From assembly GCA_964533585.1 (NCBI GenBank), contig CAZHMM010000001.1:14360-78359 (forward strand): 64,000 nt of DNA, read 5' to 3'. A program made the translations under genes and the position numbers. Positions 38,431 to 47,286 of this stretch are shown here, one piece after another. This stretch comes from Elioraea sp964533585. GTDB taxonomy: Bacteria; Pseudomonadota; Alphaproteobacteria; Acetobacterales; Acetobacteraceae. Every line of letters starts with the position of its first letter. Position 1 is the first letter of the stretch. Under the pieces are notes generated by a model, which had not been told where the DNA came from, made no database searches, and saw only the letters and a list, made by a program, of their open reading frames with translations.

Positions 38431-39828
38431 GTGGCGCTGCCGTCCGAGGGGCCCGGCCGGCCGACCCTGCTCGTCGGCGGCACGGCGGCGGCGATCGCGG
38501 CCGCGCCGGCGGCCATCCTTGCCGCGCTGGCGGCCTCGGACGCGATCCTGCCTGCGACCGCGGGCTGGCTCGCCCTCGGCATTGCCGCAGCAGGGCTGCT
38601 TCTAGGCCTGATCTGGTATCGCGACCTCGTGCGTCTGTCGCGCGCGCTCGATCGCGCCGAGGCGGGCCGGCCGCCCGACGACCTGCCCCGCCTGCCGCCG
38701 CTCCGCCGCATCGCCGAGGCGGCGGATCGGCTCGCAAGCTCCATCCGGGCCCGCGCACAGGAGGTGGACACGCTCTCGCGCGCGGCCGTGCGGATCGTCG
38801 AGAGGCTGCCTGATCCGCTGATCGTGCTCGACCGTGAGGGAAGGCCGGTGACGCTCAACGCGGCGGCGCGCGAGGGCTTCACGCCGCCTGGCGCGGCGTC
38901 GGCGGATCTGGGGGCGCTATTGCGCCATCCGGCGCTGCGCGCCGCGGTCGATCGCGCGGCCGGAGGCGAGGCGAGCGAGAGCGTCGCGGTGACGCTGCCG
39001 GTGCCGGTTGAACGCGAACTGGTGGTGCAGGTGATCGGTCTCGATCCGCCGCTGCCGGACGGCGGACGGGTTCTGCTGGTGCTCTCGGACCGCACGCGCG
39101 AGCGGCGCATCGAGCAGATGCGCGCCGATTTCATCGCCAACGCCAATCATGAGCTGCGCACGCCGCTCTCGAGCCTGATCGGCTTCATCGAGACGCTGCG
39201 CGGCCCGGCCGCCGACGATCGCGAGGCGCAGGCGCGCTTCCTCGGCATCATGGCTGAGCAGGCGCAGCGGATGAGCCGGCTGATCGAGGACATGCTCTCG
39301 CTCTCGCGCATCGAGATGAGCGAGCACATGCCGCCGAAGGGAACGACCGACCTCGTTGCACTGGTGCGGCGCACCGCCGAGGCGCTCGAGCCGCGCGTTG
39401 CGGCACGGCGAATGCGCATCGAGCTGGATCTCGCCGACGGGGTGCGCCCGACCCTTGCCGATCCGGACCAGCTTGCCCAGGTGATCGCGAACCTGCTCGA
39501 CAATGCAATCAAGTACGGCCGCGACGGCGGGCGGGTCCGCGTCCGGCTTGCCCCGACCCCGCCGGCCGGGTCGCGTCCGGCCGGGATCGCGCTCGCCGTC
39601 AGCGATGACGGCCCAGGCATCCCGCGCCAGCACATCCCGCGCCTGACCGAGCGGTTCTACCGTGTCGATGCGGCGCGGTCGCGCGCGGTCGGGGGCACCG
39701 GGCTCGGACTTGCGATCGTCAAGCACATCCTGAACCGCCACCGCGGCAGCCTGGAGATCACGAGCGAGGAGGGCAAGGGCGCGACCTTCACCGTCTGGCT
39801 GCCGGCGGCCGCGCCCGAGCGCGCGTGA
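38431..39828 (+). CDS. PhoR-like sensor histidine kinase
   Basis: A 465-residue membrane sensor kinase. Two hydrophobic helices at about 14-35 and 43-62, a linker, a PAS-like region (about 110-200), then a HisKA domain with the phospho-accepting His240 in NANHELRTPLSSLIGF, and an HATPase_c domain (NLLDNAIKYGRDGG, DDGPGIPRQHIPRLTERFYR, GGTGLGLAIVKHIL). The overall layout is that of PhoR, but no pst, phoU or phoB gene is adjacent, so its partner regulator is elsewhere. GTG 38431 follows the lipoprotein stop by 3 nt. Its TGA abuts the ald stop, forming TGATCA. Confidence 0.92.
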   Translation: MALPSEGPGRPTLLVGGTAAAIAAAPAAILAALAASDAILPATAGWLALGIAAAGLLLGLIWYRDLVRLSRALDRAEAGRPPDDLPRLPPLRRIAEAADRLASSIRARAQEVDTLSRAAVRIVERLPDPLIVLDREGRPVTLNAAAREGFTPPGAASADLGALLRHPALRAAVDRAAGGEASESVAVTLPVPVERELVVQVIGLDPPLPDGGRVLLVLSDRTRERRIEQMRADFIANANHELRTPLSSLIGFIETLRGPAADDREAQARFLGIMAEQAQRMSRLIEDMLSLSRIEMSEHMPPKGTTDLVALVRRTAEALEPRVAARRMRIELDLADGVRPTLADPDQLAQVIANLLDNAIKYGRDGGRVRVRLAPTPPAGSRPAGIALAVSDDGPGIPRQHIPRLTERFYRVDAARSRAVGGTGLGLAIVKHILNRHRGSLEITSEEGKGATFTVWLPAAAPERA

Positions 39829-40947
39829 TCACGCAACGATCGCCTCCTCGGCGCGCCAGAGCTTCTCGCCGAGCGCGGCCGCGACGGCGGGGTGGGTGAT
39901 CCGCCCCGCATGCGCGTTCAGCCCGGCGAGCAGGTGGCGGTCCTCGGCCATCGCGCGCCGCCAGCCCTTGCCGGCGAGCGCCAGCACGAAGGGCAGCGTG
40001 GCGTTGTTGAGCGCGGCGGCCGAGGTGCGCGCCACCGCGCCCGGCATGTTGGTGACGCAGTAGTGCACGATCCCGTCGGCGATGTAGGTCGGCTCGGCAT
40101 GCGTGGTCGGGCGCGAGGTCTCGAAGCAGCCGCCCTGGTCGATCGCGACATCGACCATCACGCTGCCCGGCTTCATCTGTGCGACCGTCGCGCGGCTGAC
40201 CAGCCTGGGTGCTGCGGCACCCGGCACCAGCACGGCGCCGATCACCAGATCGGCGCGCAGCACCTCACGCTCGATCGCGTCCATCGTCGCATAGACCGTC
40301 GCCACACTGCCGTTGAACTCCTGATCGAGCGCATCGAGCCGGCGGACGTTCTTGTCGAGCACGGTGACGCGCGCGCGCATGCCCATCGCGATGCGCGCGG
40401 CGTTCGAGCCGACCACGCCGCCGCCGATGATGCAGACGCGGCCTGGCCGCACGCCCGGCACGCCGGCGAGGAGGATGCCGGCCCCGCCCGCCTCCTTTTC
40501 GAGGCAGCGCGCGCCGACCTGCACCGCCATCCGCCCCGCCACCTCGCTCATCGGCGCGAGCAGCGGCAGGCCACCGGCCGCGTCCGTCACCGTCTCGTAG
40601 GCGATCGCGGTGGTGCCTGACGCCATCAGCGCCCGGGCCTGCTCCGGATCGGGCGCGAGATGCAGATAGGTGAACAGCACCTGGCCTGCGCGCAGCATCG
40701 CGCACTCGGCGGGCTGCGGCTCCTTCACTTTCACGATCAGCTCGGCCTCGGCGAACACCGACTCTGCGTCCGGTACGATCGTCGCACCGGCTGTGGCGTA
40801 GCTCTCGTCGGTGAAGCCGATCCCGGCGCCGGCGCCGGACTGGACCAGCACCGCATGCCCGTCATGGATCAGTTCGCGCACGCTCGCCGGCACGAGGCCG
40901 ACGCGGTACTCGTGGACCTTCACTTCCTTCGGGACGCCGATCTTCAC
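39829..40947 (-). CDS. ald: Alanine dehydrogenase
   Basis: A 372-residue NAD-dependent enzyme interconverting L-alanine and pyruvate plus ammonia. Motifs are MKIGVPKEVKVHEYRVGLVP, LFTYLHLAPD, the nucleotide motif VCIIGGGVVGSNAARIAMGM (about 172-191), VDVAIDQGGCFETSRPT and the C-terminal LNAHAGRITHPAVA. Full length with a normal start. The DUF486 gene upstream on the same strand ends 16 nt before it and may be cotranscribed. Confidence 0.96.
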   Translation of the reverse strand: MKIGVPKEVKVHEYRVGLVPASVRELIHDGHAVLVQSGAGAGIGFTDESYATAGATIVPDAESVFAEAELIVKVKEPQPAECAMLRAGQVLFTYLHLAPDPEQARALMASGTTAIAYETVTDAAGGLPLLAPMSEVAGRMAVQVGARCLEKEAGGAGILLAGVPGVRPGRVCIIGGGVVGSNAARIAMGMRARVTVLDKNVRRLDALDQEFNGSVATVYATMDAIEREVLRADLVIGAVLVPGAAAPRLVSRATVAQMKPGSVMVDVAIDQGGCFETSRPTTHAEPTYIADGIVHYCVTNMPGAVARTSAAALNNATLPFVLALAGKGWRRAMAEDRHLLAGLNAHAGRITHPAVAAALGEKLWRAEEAIVA

Positions 40948-40963
40948 GCGCTTCCTCCGTTGC

Positions 40964-41332
40964 TCAGTTCTGCGCCGGCAGGAAGATGAATATCACGGCC
41001 GCGACCAGACAGACCGAGGCAGCGAGGTAGTTCCAGGTGAGCTGCTCCTTCAGGAACCAGACCGCGAAGCCAGCGAACACCGTCATGGTGATCACCTCCT
41101 GCATCACCTTGAGCTGCTGGGCGGTGTAGGTGCCGAAGCCGATGCGGTTCGCCGGCACGGCGAGGCAGTACTCGAAGAAGGCGATCCCCCAGGAGACGAC
41201 GATCGCCAGCCCGACGCCCCAGTGCGGCTGCTTCAGGTGGCCGTACCAGGCGAAGATCATCAGCACGTTGGACAGCAGCAGCAGCACCGGCGGCAGCACC
41301 CAGGCGAGCCAAGGCGCAGGCATCGGGATCAT
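40964..41332 (-). CDS. DUF486 / DMT-like small membrane protein
   Basis: A 122-residue protein with four predicted helices (about 10-29, 40-60, 75-93, 102-119). The sequence FAWYGHLKQPHWGVGLAIVV and SWGIAFFEYCLAVPANRIG is characteristic of DUF486, half-size relatives of drug/metabolite transporters that probably dimerise. The substrate is unknown. Its ATG overlaps the MFS gene stop (ATGA), so both are probably made from the same message. Confidence 0.9.
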   Translation of the reverse strand: MIPMPAPWLAWVLPPVLLLLSNVLMIFAWYGHLKQPHWGVGLAIVVSWGIAFFEYCLAVPANRIGFGTYTAQQLKVMQEVITMTVFAGFAVWFLKEQLTWNYLAASVCLVAAVIFIFLPAQN

Positions 41333-42585
41333 CGCGGGTCGTCTCCGTTCTCGCGGGGCGGGAAGCGGCGGAGCAGCGCCAGCATCAGCGCCATGCCGGG
41401 CAGCGCGGCGGCGGTGGTGAGCAGGAAGAACGGTGTCCAGCCCATCGCCTCGGCGAGATAGCCGCTGGTGGCGCCGAGTGTGCGCAGCGGCACGGCGGCA
41501 AGGCTCGACAGCAGGGCGTACTGGGTCGCAGTGAAGGCGGTGCTGGTGAGGCCGGAGAGGTAGGCGACGAAGGCGGCATCCGCGAGCCCGTCGGTGGTGT
41601 TCTCCACCCCGACCTGCAGCCAGAGCATCGGCACCGACCGCCCCGCCTCGGACAGCGCAACATACATCAGGTTCGAGAGCATCTGGCCGAGGCCGGTGAC
41701 CAGCAGCGCCCGGCCGACGCCGATCCCGGCAACGAGCAGCCCCCCCAGCGTCACGCCTGCGAGGGTCGCGACCAAGCCGAACACCCCGGATACCGCGGCG
41801 ACGTCGAGCCGCGAGAAGCCGAGCGCGCGGTAGAACGGCGCCGTCATGATCCCGGCCAGCGCCTCGCCGAGCTTGTAGAGCGCGACGAAGCCCAGGATCA
41901 GCGGCCAGCCGGGCCGCCTCAGCATGTCGCGGAACGGATCGACCACCGCCAGCCTGAGCCGGGCTCCCCAGGCCGTGGGCGTGGGGGTGCCGGGCGCGAG
42001 CGGCTCGCGCGCGAGGAACAGCGTGGTCGCGAGGCCGACGCCGATCAGCGCTGCCAGCACCAGGAAGGCGGCGCGCCAGCCGAAGAACTCGGCCATCGTC
42101 AACGCGCCGGCATTGCCGGCCAGCATGGCCACGCGGTAGCCCCAGACATAGGCGGCGAGGCCGAGCCCCTGCCGGCTCGGCGGCAGGGATTCGATGCGAA
42201 ACGCGTCGATGACGATGTCCTGCGTCGCCGACAGGAACGCCACCGCGACCGCGACCGTGACCGTGGCACGCGCATTCGTCGCCGGGTCGGTCAGCCCGAG
42301 TGCGGCGATCGCGAGCGCCAGCGCGACCTGGACAGGGGCGAGCCAGCCGCGCCGCCGCCCGAGCGCGGCGATCGGCGGGCGGGCGTGGTCGAGCACGGGG
42401 GCCCAGACGAACTTGAACGTGTAGGCGAGGCCGATCAGCGCGGTGAGCCCGATCTCACCCAACGGCACGCCGCCCTCGCTGAACCACTGGCGCAGCGTGA
42501 AGCCGGTCAGCGGCAGCGGCAGCCCGGCCGAGAAGCCGAGCAGGAACAGCACCGCAAACGTCCGGTCGGGGCGCGGCCAGGTCAT
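41329..42585 (-). CDS. AmpG-like MFS transporter
   Basis: A 418-residue protein with about 12 predicted membrane segments. The opening AVLFLLGFSAGLPLPLTGFT, then FKFVWAPVLDHARPP and SATQDIVIDAFRIESLPP are features of the AmpG muropeptide-permease/SLC33 group. Import of GlcNAc-anhydro-MurNAc peptides for cell-wall recycling is the family role; I would call this one AmpG-like because no ampD or nag gene is adjacent. Confidence 0.88.
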   Translation of the reverse strand: MTWPRPDRTFAVLFLLGFSAGLPLPLTGFTLRQWFSEGGVPLGEIGLTALIGLAYTFKFVWAPVLDHARPPIAALGRRRGWLAPVQVALALAIAALGLTDPATNARATVTVAVAVAFLSATQDIVIDAFRIESLPPSRQGLGLAAYVWGYRVAMLAGNAGALTMAEFFGWRAAFLVLAALIGVGLATTLFLAREPLAPGTPTPTAWGARLRLAVVDPFRDMLRRPGWPLILGFVALYKLGEALAGIMTAPFYRALGFSRLDVAAVSGVFGLVATLAGVTLGGLLVAGIGVGRALLVTGLGQMLSNLMYVALSEAGRSVPMLWLQVGVENTTDGLADAAFVAYLSGLTSTAFTATQYALLSSLAAVPLRTLGATSGYLAEAMGWTPFFLLTTAAALPGMALMLALLRRFPPRENGDDPR

Positions 42586-42769
42586 CGCGTCGGAACGATG
42601 CGGCCGATCACGCGGATACGACGCCGGCGGGCACGAGGGGCATTGCGGCAGGGCCTCCAGGTCTCGTCGCGCCGATCATCGTTGCGCGACTCGCAAGGTC
42701 AGAGGGTGTTCGGAGCGCATGTGGATGATACTGTGTCGAGGCTACGTCCACAGCCGTGGAGACTGGATC

Positions 42770-43633
42770 GTGACATGCGAGAATGACGGCGCGCTGGCCG
42801 CGCCTGCGTATTGCCATCGTCGCCGCGAGCTGATCGCGGCAGGGGCGAGCGTGCTGACCGCGATGGCGCTCGGGCTGCCACTGTCGGGCTGCCAGCAGAA
42901 CCCGCAGCTCGGCCGCTCGCAGCTGATCCTGGTCTCCGATGCCGAACTTGAGCAGATGTCGAACATGGCGGAGCAGGACATCCGCCGGCGCACCGGCGTG
43001 CTGCGCGACCCCGCGCGGCAGCGGCGGCTCGAGCGCATGGCCGGGAACCTCTCCGCGGTCGAGGGCGCGCCGCAGCCGACCCGCGGCTTCCGCCCGGAAC
43101 TGCTGGCGGACCGGAGCGTGAACGCCTTCGTGCTGCCGAACGGCTACTCCGGCTACCACGACGGGCTCTGGCGCTTCACCAACGGCGATGACGGCGAACT
43201 CGCGCTGGTCATGGGCCACGAGATGGGCCACCTGACCGGGCGGCACGCGCAGGAACGGGTGAGCCAGCAGCTCGCGCTGTCGATCGGTGCGGCGGTGGTC
43301 GGCACGGCGGCTGGGGCGGCTGCCGGGCAGCGCTACTCGCCGGCGATCGGCGCGGCGCTTGGGCTCGGCGTGGCGCTGGGCGGCTCGGCGTTCTCGCGCA
43401 GCCACGAATACGAGGCGGACCGGCTCGGCCTGCTCTACTCGGCCCGTGCCGGCTACGACCCGAATGCCGGCCAGCGCTTCTGGGACCGCATGGAGGCGCA
43501 GCAGGGCGGAGGAGGGGGTCCGAGCTTCCTCTCGACGCATCCGTCCTATGGCGACCGGCGCCAGCGCCTGGCTTCGCTGGTGCGCGAGGATCCGGAGATC
43601 GTCCAGGCCATCCGGGCGCGCCGGACGGGATAG
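42770..43633 (+). CDS. M48 family zinc metalloprotease, lipoprotein
   Basis: About 287 residues. A twin-arginine-like leader (HRRRELIAAGASVLTAMALG) ends in the lipobox LSGC (about residue 43), so it should be anchored in the envelope. The zinc site HEMGH lies in ALVMGHEMGHLTGRHAQ, with the third ligand Glu in HEYEADRLG; two hydrophobic Ala/Gly-rich stretches follow the HExxH. It resembles BepA/LoiP-type periplasmic M48 proteases of outer-membrane quality control, without TPR repeats. I chose GTG 42770, with GGAGACTGGATC upstream; two in-frame ATGs lie 45-51 nt earlier. Confidence 0.9.
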   Translation: MTCENDGALAAPAYCHRRRELIAAGASVLTAMALGLPLSGCQQNPQLGRSQLILVSDAELEQMSNMAEQDIRRRTGVLRDPARQRRLERMAGNLSAVEGAPQPTRGFRPELLADRSVNAFVLPNGYSGYHDGLWRFTNGDDGELALVMGHEMGHLTGRHAQERVSQQLALSIGAAVVGTAAGAAAGQRYSPAIGAALGLGVALGGSAFSRSHEYEADRLGLLYSARAGYDPNAGQRFWDRMEAQQGGGGGPSFLSTHPSYGDRRQRLASLVREDPEIVQAIRARRTG

Positions 43634-43641
43634 GAGGCCTG

Positions 43642-43672
43642 AAAAGCGCGCGGCGGCCGAGCGGCCGCCGCG
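43642..43672 (-). terminator. Rho-independent terminator after infC
   Basis: A perfect 10-bp stem (CGCGGCGGCC/GGCCGCCGCG, 43649-43672, 4-nt loop) lies between the convergent M48 and infC stops. On the minus strand it is followed by CGCTTTTC, giving the only clear T run after a hairpin in this window, so it most likely ends the thrS-infC transcript. It would also slow readthrough from the M48 gene. Confidence 0.75.
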
Positions 43673-43698
43673 TTGTCCGATCAATGGGCCGTTGCCGC

Positions 43699-44238
43699 TC
43701 AGCGCGGGGTCAGCACCATGATCATCTGCCTGTTCTCCATGCGCGGCATCTGCTCGACCTTGGCGATCTCGTCGAGTTCGCCTTTCACGCGTTCGAGCAC
43801 CTTCATGCCGAGATCGACATGCGCGAGCTCGCGGCCGCGAAATCGCAGCGTGACCTTCACCTTGTCGCCTTCGCCGATGAAGCTCTTGGCCTGACGCATC
43901 TTCACGTCATAGTCGTGGTCGTCGATATTCGGACGAATCTTGATCTCCTTGATCTCGACAACCTTCTGCTTCTTCTTGGCTTCGTTCTTTTTTTTCTGTT
44001 GCTCGTACTTGTACTTGCCGAAGTCGAGGATCTTGCAGACCGGTGGATCGGCGTTCGGGGAGATCTCCACGAGATCCAGCCCCACTTCCCGGGCGCGCCA
44101 CAGCGCCTCGCGGGTCGGCAGCACGCCGATCATCTCGCCATCTGCGCCGATCAGGCGGACCTGGGGAATGCGGATGTCTTCGTTGACGCGCGGGCCCTCG
44201 CGGGTCGGCGGCGCCAGGGTGGTCGGACGCGGTGGGAT
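43699..44238 (-). CDS. infC: Translation initiation factor IF-3 (ATC start)
   Basis: A 179-residue IF-3 that keeps the 30S subunit free and proofreads initiation. Core motifs are GPRVNEDIRIPQVRLIGADG, MIGVLPTREALWRARE, LVEISPNADPPVCKILDFGK and the C-domain LRFRGRELAHVDLGM. The first ATG (44133) would delete the conserved N-domain. In frame, a TGA lies at 44244-44242 and the only plausible start after it is ATC at 44238, with AAGGAGG eight bases upstream. Non-AUG (AUU-type) starts are the known basis of infC autoregulation, since IF-3 itself discriminates against them. It follows thrS by 46 nt; rpmI and rplT are not present here. Confidence 0.93.
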   Translation of the reverse strand: MPPRPTTLAPPTREGPRVNEDIRIPQVRLIGADGEMIGVLPTREALWRAREVGLDLVEISPNADPPVCKILDFGKYKYEQQKKKNEAKKKQKVVEIKEIKIRPNIDDHDYDVKMRQAKSFIGEGDKVKVTLRFRGRELAHVDLGMKVLERVKGELDEIAKVEQMPRMENRQMIMVLTPR

Positions 44239-44284
44239 GGCTCAAGCCTCCTTGCCGTTGTTGAACCGGTAGAGAATGGGGAAA

Positions 44285-46243
44285 TCAGGCCGCGGCTTCA
44301 ACCGCGACGGGGGCGCGCAGGTCGGGCGGGGTCGCCTCGGCGGTGAGCGCCGCCACCGCCTGATCGAGCGTCACGATCTGCTGCGCCTCGCCGCCGAGGC
44401 GCCTGAGGGCGACGGTCCGCGCCTCGGCCTCCTTGCGCCCGACCACCACGATCACCGGCACGTGCGCCACCGAATGCTCGCGGATCTTGGCCTGGATCTT
44501 GGCGTTCGACAGATCCGCCTCGACCGCGAGCCCGGCGCGCGCCAGCGCCGCGGCAACCTCGCGCGCATAGGCGTCGGCGTCCGAGGTGATGGTCGCCACC
44601 ACCGCCTGCACGGGGGCGAGCCAGAGCGGGAAGCGCCCCGCATACTGCTCGATCAGGATGCCGAGGAAGCGCTCGAAGCTGCCGAGGATGGCGCGGTGCA
44701 GCATGACGGGGCGGCGCCGCGAGCCGTCCGCCGCCACGTAGAGCGCATCGAGCCGTTCGGGCAGCACGAAATCCACCTGCAGCGTGCCGCACTGCCAGTC
44801 GCGCCCGATCGCGTCGCGCAGCACGAATTCGAGCTTGGGCCCGTAGAACGCGCCCTCGCCCGGGTTGAGCGTGTAGGCGACCCCCGCCTTGGCGCAGGCC
44901 TCCTTCAGCGCGTTCTCGGCCTGGTCCCAGACCGCGTCGCTGCCGGCGCGTTTGGCCGGGCGGTCGGAGAACTTCACGCGGAACTCGGCGAAGCCGAAAT
45001 CGCGATAGACGGAGGAGAGCAGGTCGACGAAGCGCACCGTCTCGTCGGCGATCTGCGCCTCGGTGCAGAAGATGTGCGCGTCGTCCTGGGTGAAGGCGCG
45101 CACGCGCATGATGCCATGCAGCGCGCCCGAGGGCTCGTAGCGATGGCACGAGCCGAACTCGGCCATGCGCAGCGGCAGGTCGCGGTAGGAACGGATCGTG
45201 GTGTTGAAGATCTGCACGTGGCAGGGGCAATTCATCGGCTTCAGCGCGAGCACGCGGGATTTCTCGCCCTCGTCCTCGACATTCGCGATGAACATGTTCT
45301 CGCGGAACTTCTCCCAGTGGCCCGAGGCCTCCCAGAGCGCGCGATCGACCAGTTGCGGCGTCTTCACCTCCACATACTGGGCGGCCTCGAGGCGGCGGCG
45401 CATGTAACTCTCGGCGGTGCGGTAGAGGCGCCAGCCCTTCGGGTGCCAGAACACCGAGCCGACCGCCTCCTCCTGGAGATGGAACAGGCCCATCTCCTTG
45501 CCGATGCGCCGGTGGTCGCGCCGCTCGGCCTCCTCCAGCTGATGCAGATAGGCATCGAGCTCCTTGCGGTCGCGCCAGGCCGTGCCGTAGATGCGCGACA
45601 GCATCGCGTTGCGGTGATCGCCGCGCCAATACGCGCCCGCGACCTTCATCAGCTTGAACGCGTCGCCCACGTGCCCGACGGTCGGCATGTGCGGGCCGCG
45701 GCAGAGATCGGTCCACTGGCCCTGGCGATACAGCGTGATCGTCTCGCCCTGCGGCAGATCCTCGATCAGCTGAACCTTGTATTTCTCGCCCTTCGACCGG
45801 AACAGGTCGATCGCCTCGTGGCGCGAGGTGACGATGCGCTCGAAGGCCGCACCGCGCGCGATGATCTCGCGCATCTTCGCCTCGATCGCGGCGAAGTCTT
45901 CGGGGGTGAACGGCGTGTCGCGGGCGAAGTCGTAGTAGAAGCCGTTCTCGATCGGCGGCCCGATGGTCACCTGGGTGCCGGGGAACAGTTCCTGCACCGC
46001 TTCCGCCAGGACGTGCGCGCAGTCGTGCCGGATCAGATCGAGCGCCTCCGGGTCCTTGCGGGTGATCAGGCGCACACGCGCATCCGCCTCGATCGGGCGC
46101 GCGAGGTCCCACAGCGCGCCGTCCACCTCGATCGCGATCGCCGCCTTGGCGAGACCCGGGCCGATCGCGGCCGCGATCGCCGTGCCGGTGACGGCGGCGT
46201 CGAAGCGGCGCACGGATCCGTCGGGCAGGGTGATGGCGGGCAT
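44285..46243 (-). CDS. thrS: Threonyl-tRNA synthetase
   Basis: A 652-residue class II aminoacyl-tRNA synthetase. TGS and editing domains (MPAITLPDGSVRRFDAAVTG, RHDCAHVLAEAVQELFPGTQ) precede the catalytic core with motif 2 around FGSCHRYEPSGALHGIMRVR and motif 3 HRAILGSFERFLGILIEQY, followed by the anticodon-binding domain. The zinc ligand Cys lies in LKPMNCPCHVQIF. ATG 46243 has GAGGAA six bases upstream. It is the first gene of the conserved thrS-infC pair. Confidence 0.97.
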   Translation of the reverse strand: MPAITLPDGSVRRFDAAVTGTAIAAAIGPGLAKAAIAIEVDGALWDLARPIEADARVRLITRKDPEALDLIRHDCAHVLAEAVQELFPGTQVTIGPPIENGFYYDFARDTPFTPEDFAAIEAKMREIIARGAAFERIVTSRHEAIDLFRSKGEKYKVQLIEDLPQGETITLYRQGQWTDLCRGPHMPTVGHVGDAFKLMKVAGAYWRGDHRNAMLSRIYGTAWRDRKELDAYLHQLEEAERRDHRRIGKEMGLFHLQEEAVGSVFWHPKGWRLYRTAESYMRRRLEAAQYVEVKTPQLVDRALWEASGHWEKFRENMFIANVEDEGEKSRVLALKPMNCPCHVQIFNTTIRSYRDLPLRMAEFGSCHRYEPSGALHGIMRVRAFTQDDAHIFCTEAQIADETVRFVDLLSSVYRDFGFAEFRVKFSDRPAKRAGSDAVWDQAENALKEACAKAGVAYTLNPGEGAFYGPKLEFVLRDAIGRDWQCGTLQVDFVLPERLDALYVAADGSRRRPVMLHRAILGSFERFLGILIEQYAGRFPLWLAPVQAVVATITSDADAYAREVAAALARAGLAVEADLSNAKIQAKIREHSVAHVPVIVVVGRKEAEARTVALRRLGGEAQQIVTLDQAVAALTAEATPPDLRAPVAVEAAA

Positions 46244-46277
46244 GGGTGTTCCTCGGCCGTTCTCAGGCAAGGGGCGT

Positions 46278-47225
46278 CTATGCGGGCGGGGCGGCGGAGG
46301 CGTCAAGCGCGGCGGCCGCGTCGATGACCCGCCCGGGCGGCAGATCGCGCAGGTCGGGCACGCGCAGGATGCGCACCTCGCGCCCGCGCGGGGCACAGAG
46401 CGCGGGGTCGCTGTCGGCCGAGAACAGCACCAGCGAGGGCACGCCGATCGCAGCGATCAGGTGCATCGGTCCCGTGTCGTTGCCGATCGCGAGGTTCGCA
46501 CGGCGGGCGAGCGCGGCGACGTCAGGGATCGTGGTTCGGCCGGTGAGGTCGCGGACGGCGGGACAGAGGCCGCGGATCGCGGCGGCGAGCGGCGCCTCGG
46601 CGGGCGTGCCGAGGATCACGGGCGTCAGGCCGGTGGCGGCGAGATGGCCGGCGAGCGCGCCATAGTGCTCGGCCGGCCAGCGCTTGGCCGGACGGTGCGG
46701 CGCGGCGCCCGGGATCAGCAGCGCGATCCGCGGCGGCAGGCCGAAGCGCGCGACATCGCCTTCGATCCAGTCGAGGTCAGGAATGGGGAACGCCGAGAGC
46801 CCGGCCATCGCGAGTTGCTCGCGCTGGCGGTCCTGGGTGTGCATTGCATCGCGGCCGGGATTGGCATGCGGGTGCGAGGCGCCGCGCGCGATGCCGCTCC
46901 ACTCCGGCCGGGCGCCGAACAGGCGCATCCAGGCGAGCAGACGCGAGGAGCGCGCCGAGGTCTGCAGATCATAGACGCGTGCGTAGCCGCCCCCCGCGAG
47001 CCGGCGCGCCAGGCGCGCCTGAGCGAGCAGGTTCCAGGTGGGGGCACGCGCATCGGTCAGCACCCGTTCGAACCACGGCGCATGCGCCATCAGCGCTTCG
47101 AATGGAAGCGTGGTCAGCAAATCGATCCGCGCTCCGGCATGGTGCGCGCGGATCGCCGCGAACGGCCCAAAGGCCTGCACCAGATCGCCAAGCGCGCCGT
47201 GCTTGATCACCAGGATCGCCGTCAT
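46278..47225 (-). CDS. Glycosyltransferase family 9 (heptosyltransferase-like)
   Basis: A 315-residue GT9 protein, the family that adds ADP-heptose to the LPS core. Motifs are ILVIKHGALGDLVQAFGPFA at the N-terminus, RIALLIPGAAPHRPAKRWPAEHY mid-chain (quoted here only by its ends RIALL and AEHY), the late IGNDTGPMHLIAAIGVPSLV and LFSADSDPALCAPRG. LPS-core assembly is inferred from the family. It lies 35 nt upstream of thrS on the same strand. Confidence 0.9.
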   Translation of the reverse strand: MTAILVIKHGALGDLVQAFGPFAAIRAHHAGARIDLLTTLPFEALMAHAPWFERVLTDARAPTWNLLAQARLARRLAGGGYARVYDLQTSARSSRLLAWMRLFGARPEWSGIARGASHPHANPGRDAMHTQDRQREQLAMAGLSAFPIPDLDWIEGDVARFGLPPRIALLIPGAAPHRPAKRWPAEHYGALAGHLAATGLTPVILGTPAEAPLAAAIRGLCPAVRDLTGRTTIPDVAALARRANLAIGNDTGPMHLIAAIGVPSLVLFSADSDPALCAPRGREVRILRVPDLRDLPPGRVIDAAAALDASAAPPA

Positions 47226-47286
47226 CGTGCGCGCCTCTCCGACGCGCGCTCGCCGGCGTCAAGGCCCGCCGCGGCGTGGGCGCGGC

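Noticed and set aside
38431..39828. Phosphate regulon (phoR with pst/pho genes)
   Set aside because: Only the kinase is present; neighbours are a lipoprotein gene and alanine dehydrogenase, so a phosphate-sensing role is not shown.
43634..43698. rpmI and rplT downstream of infC
   Set aside because: The 65-nt gap holds only the terminator, and the next gene is a convergent M48 protease, so the usual ribosomal genes are elsewhere.
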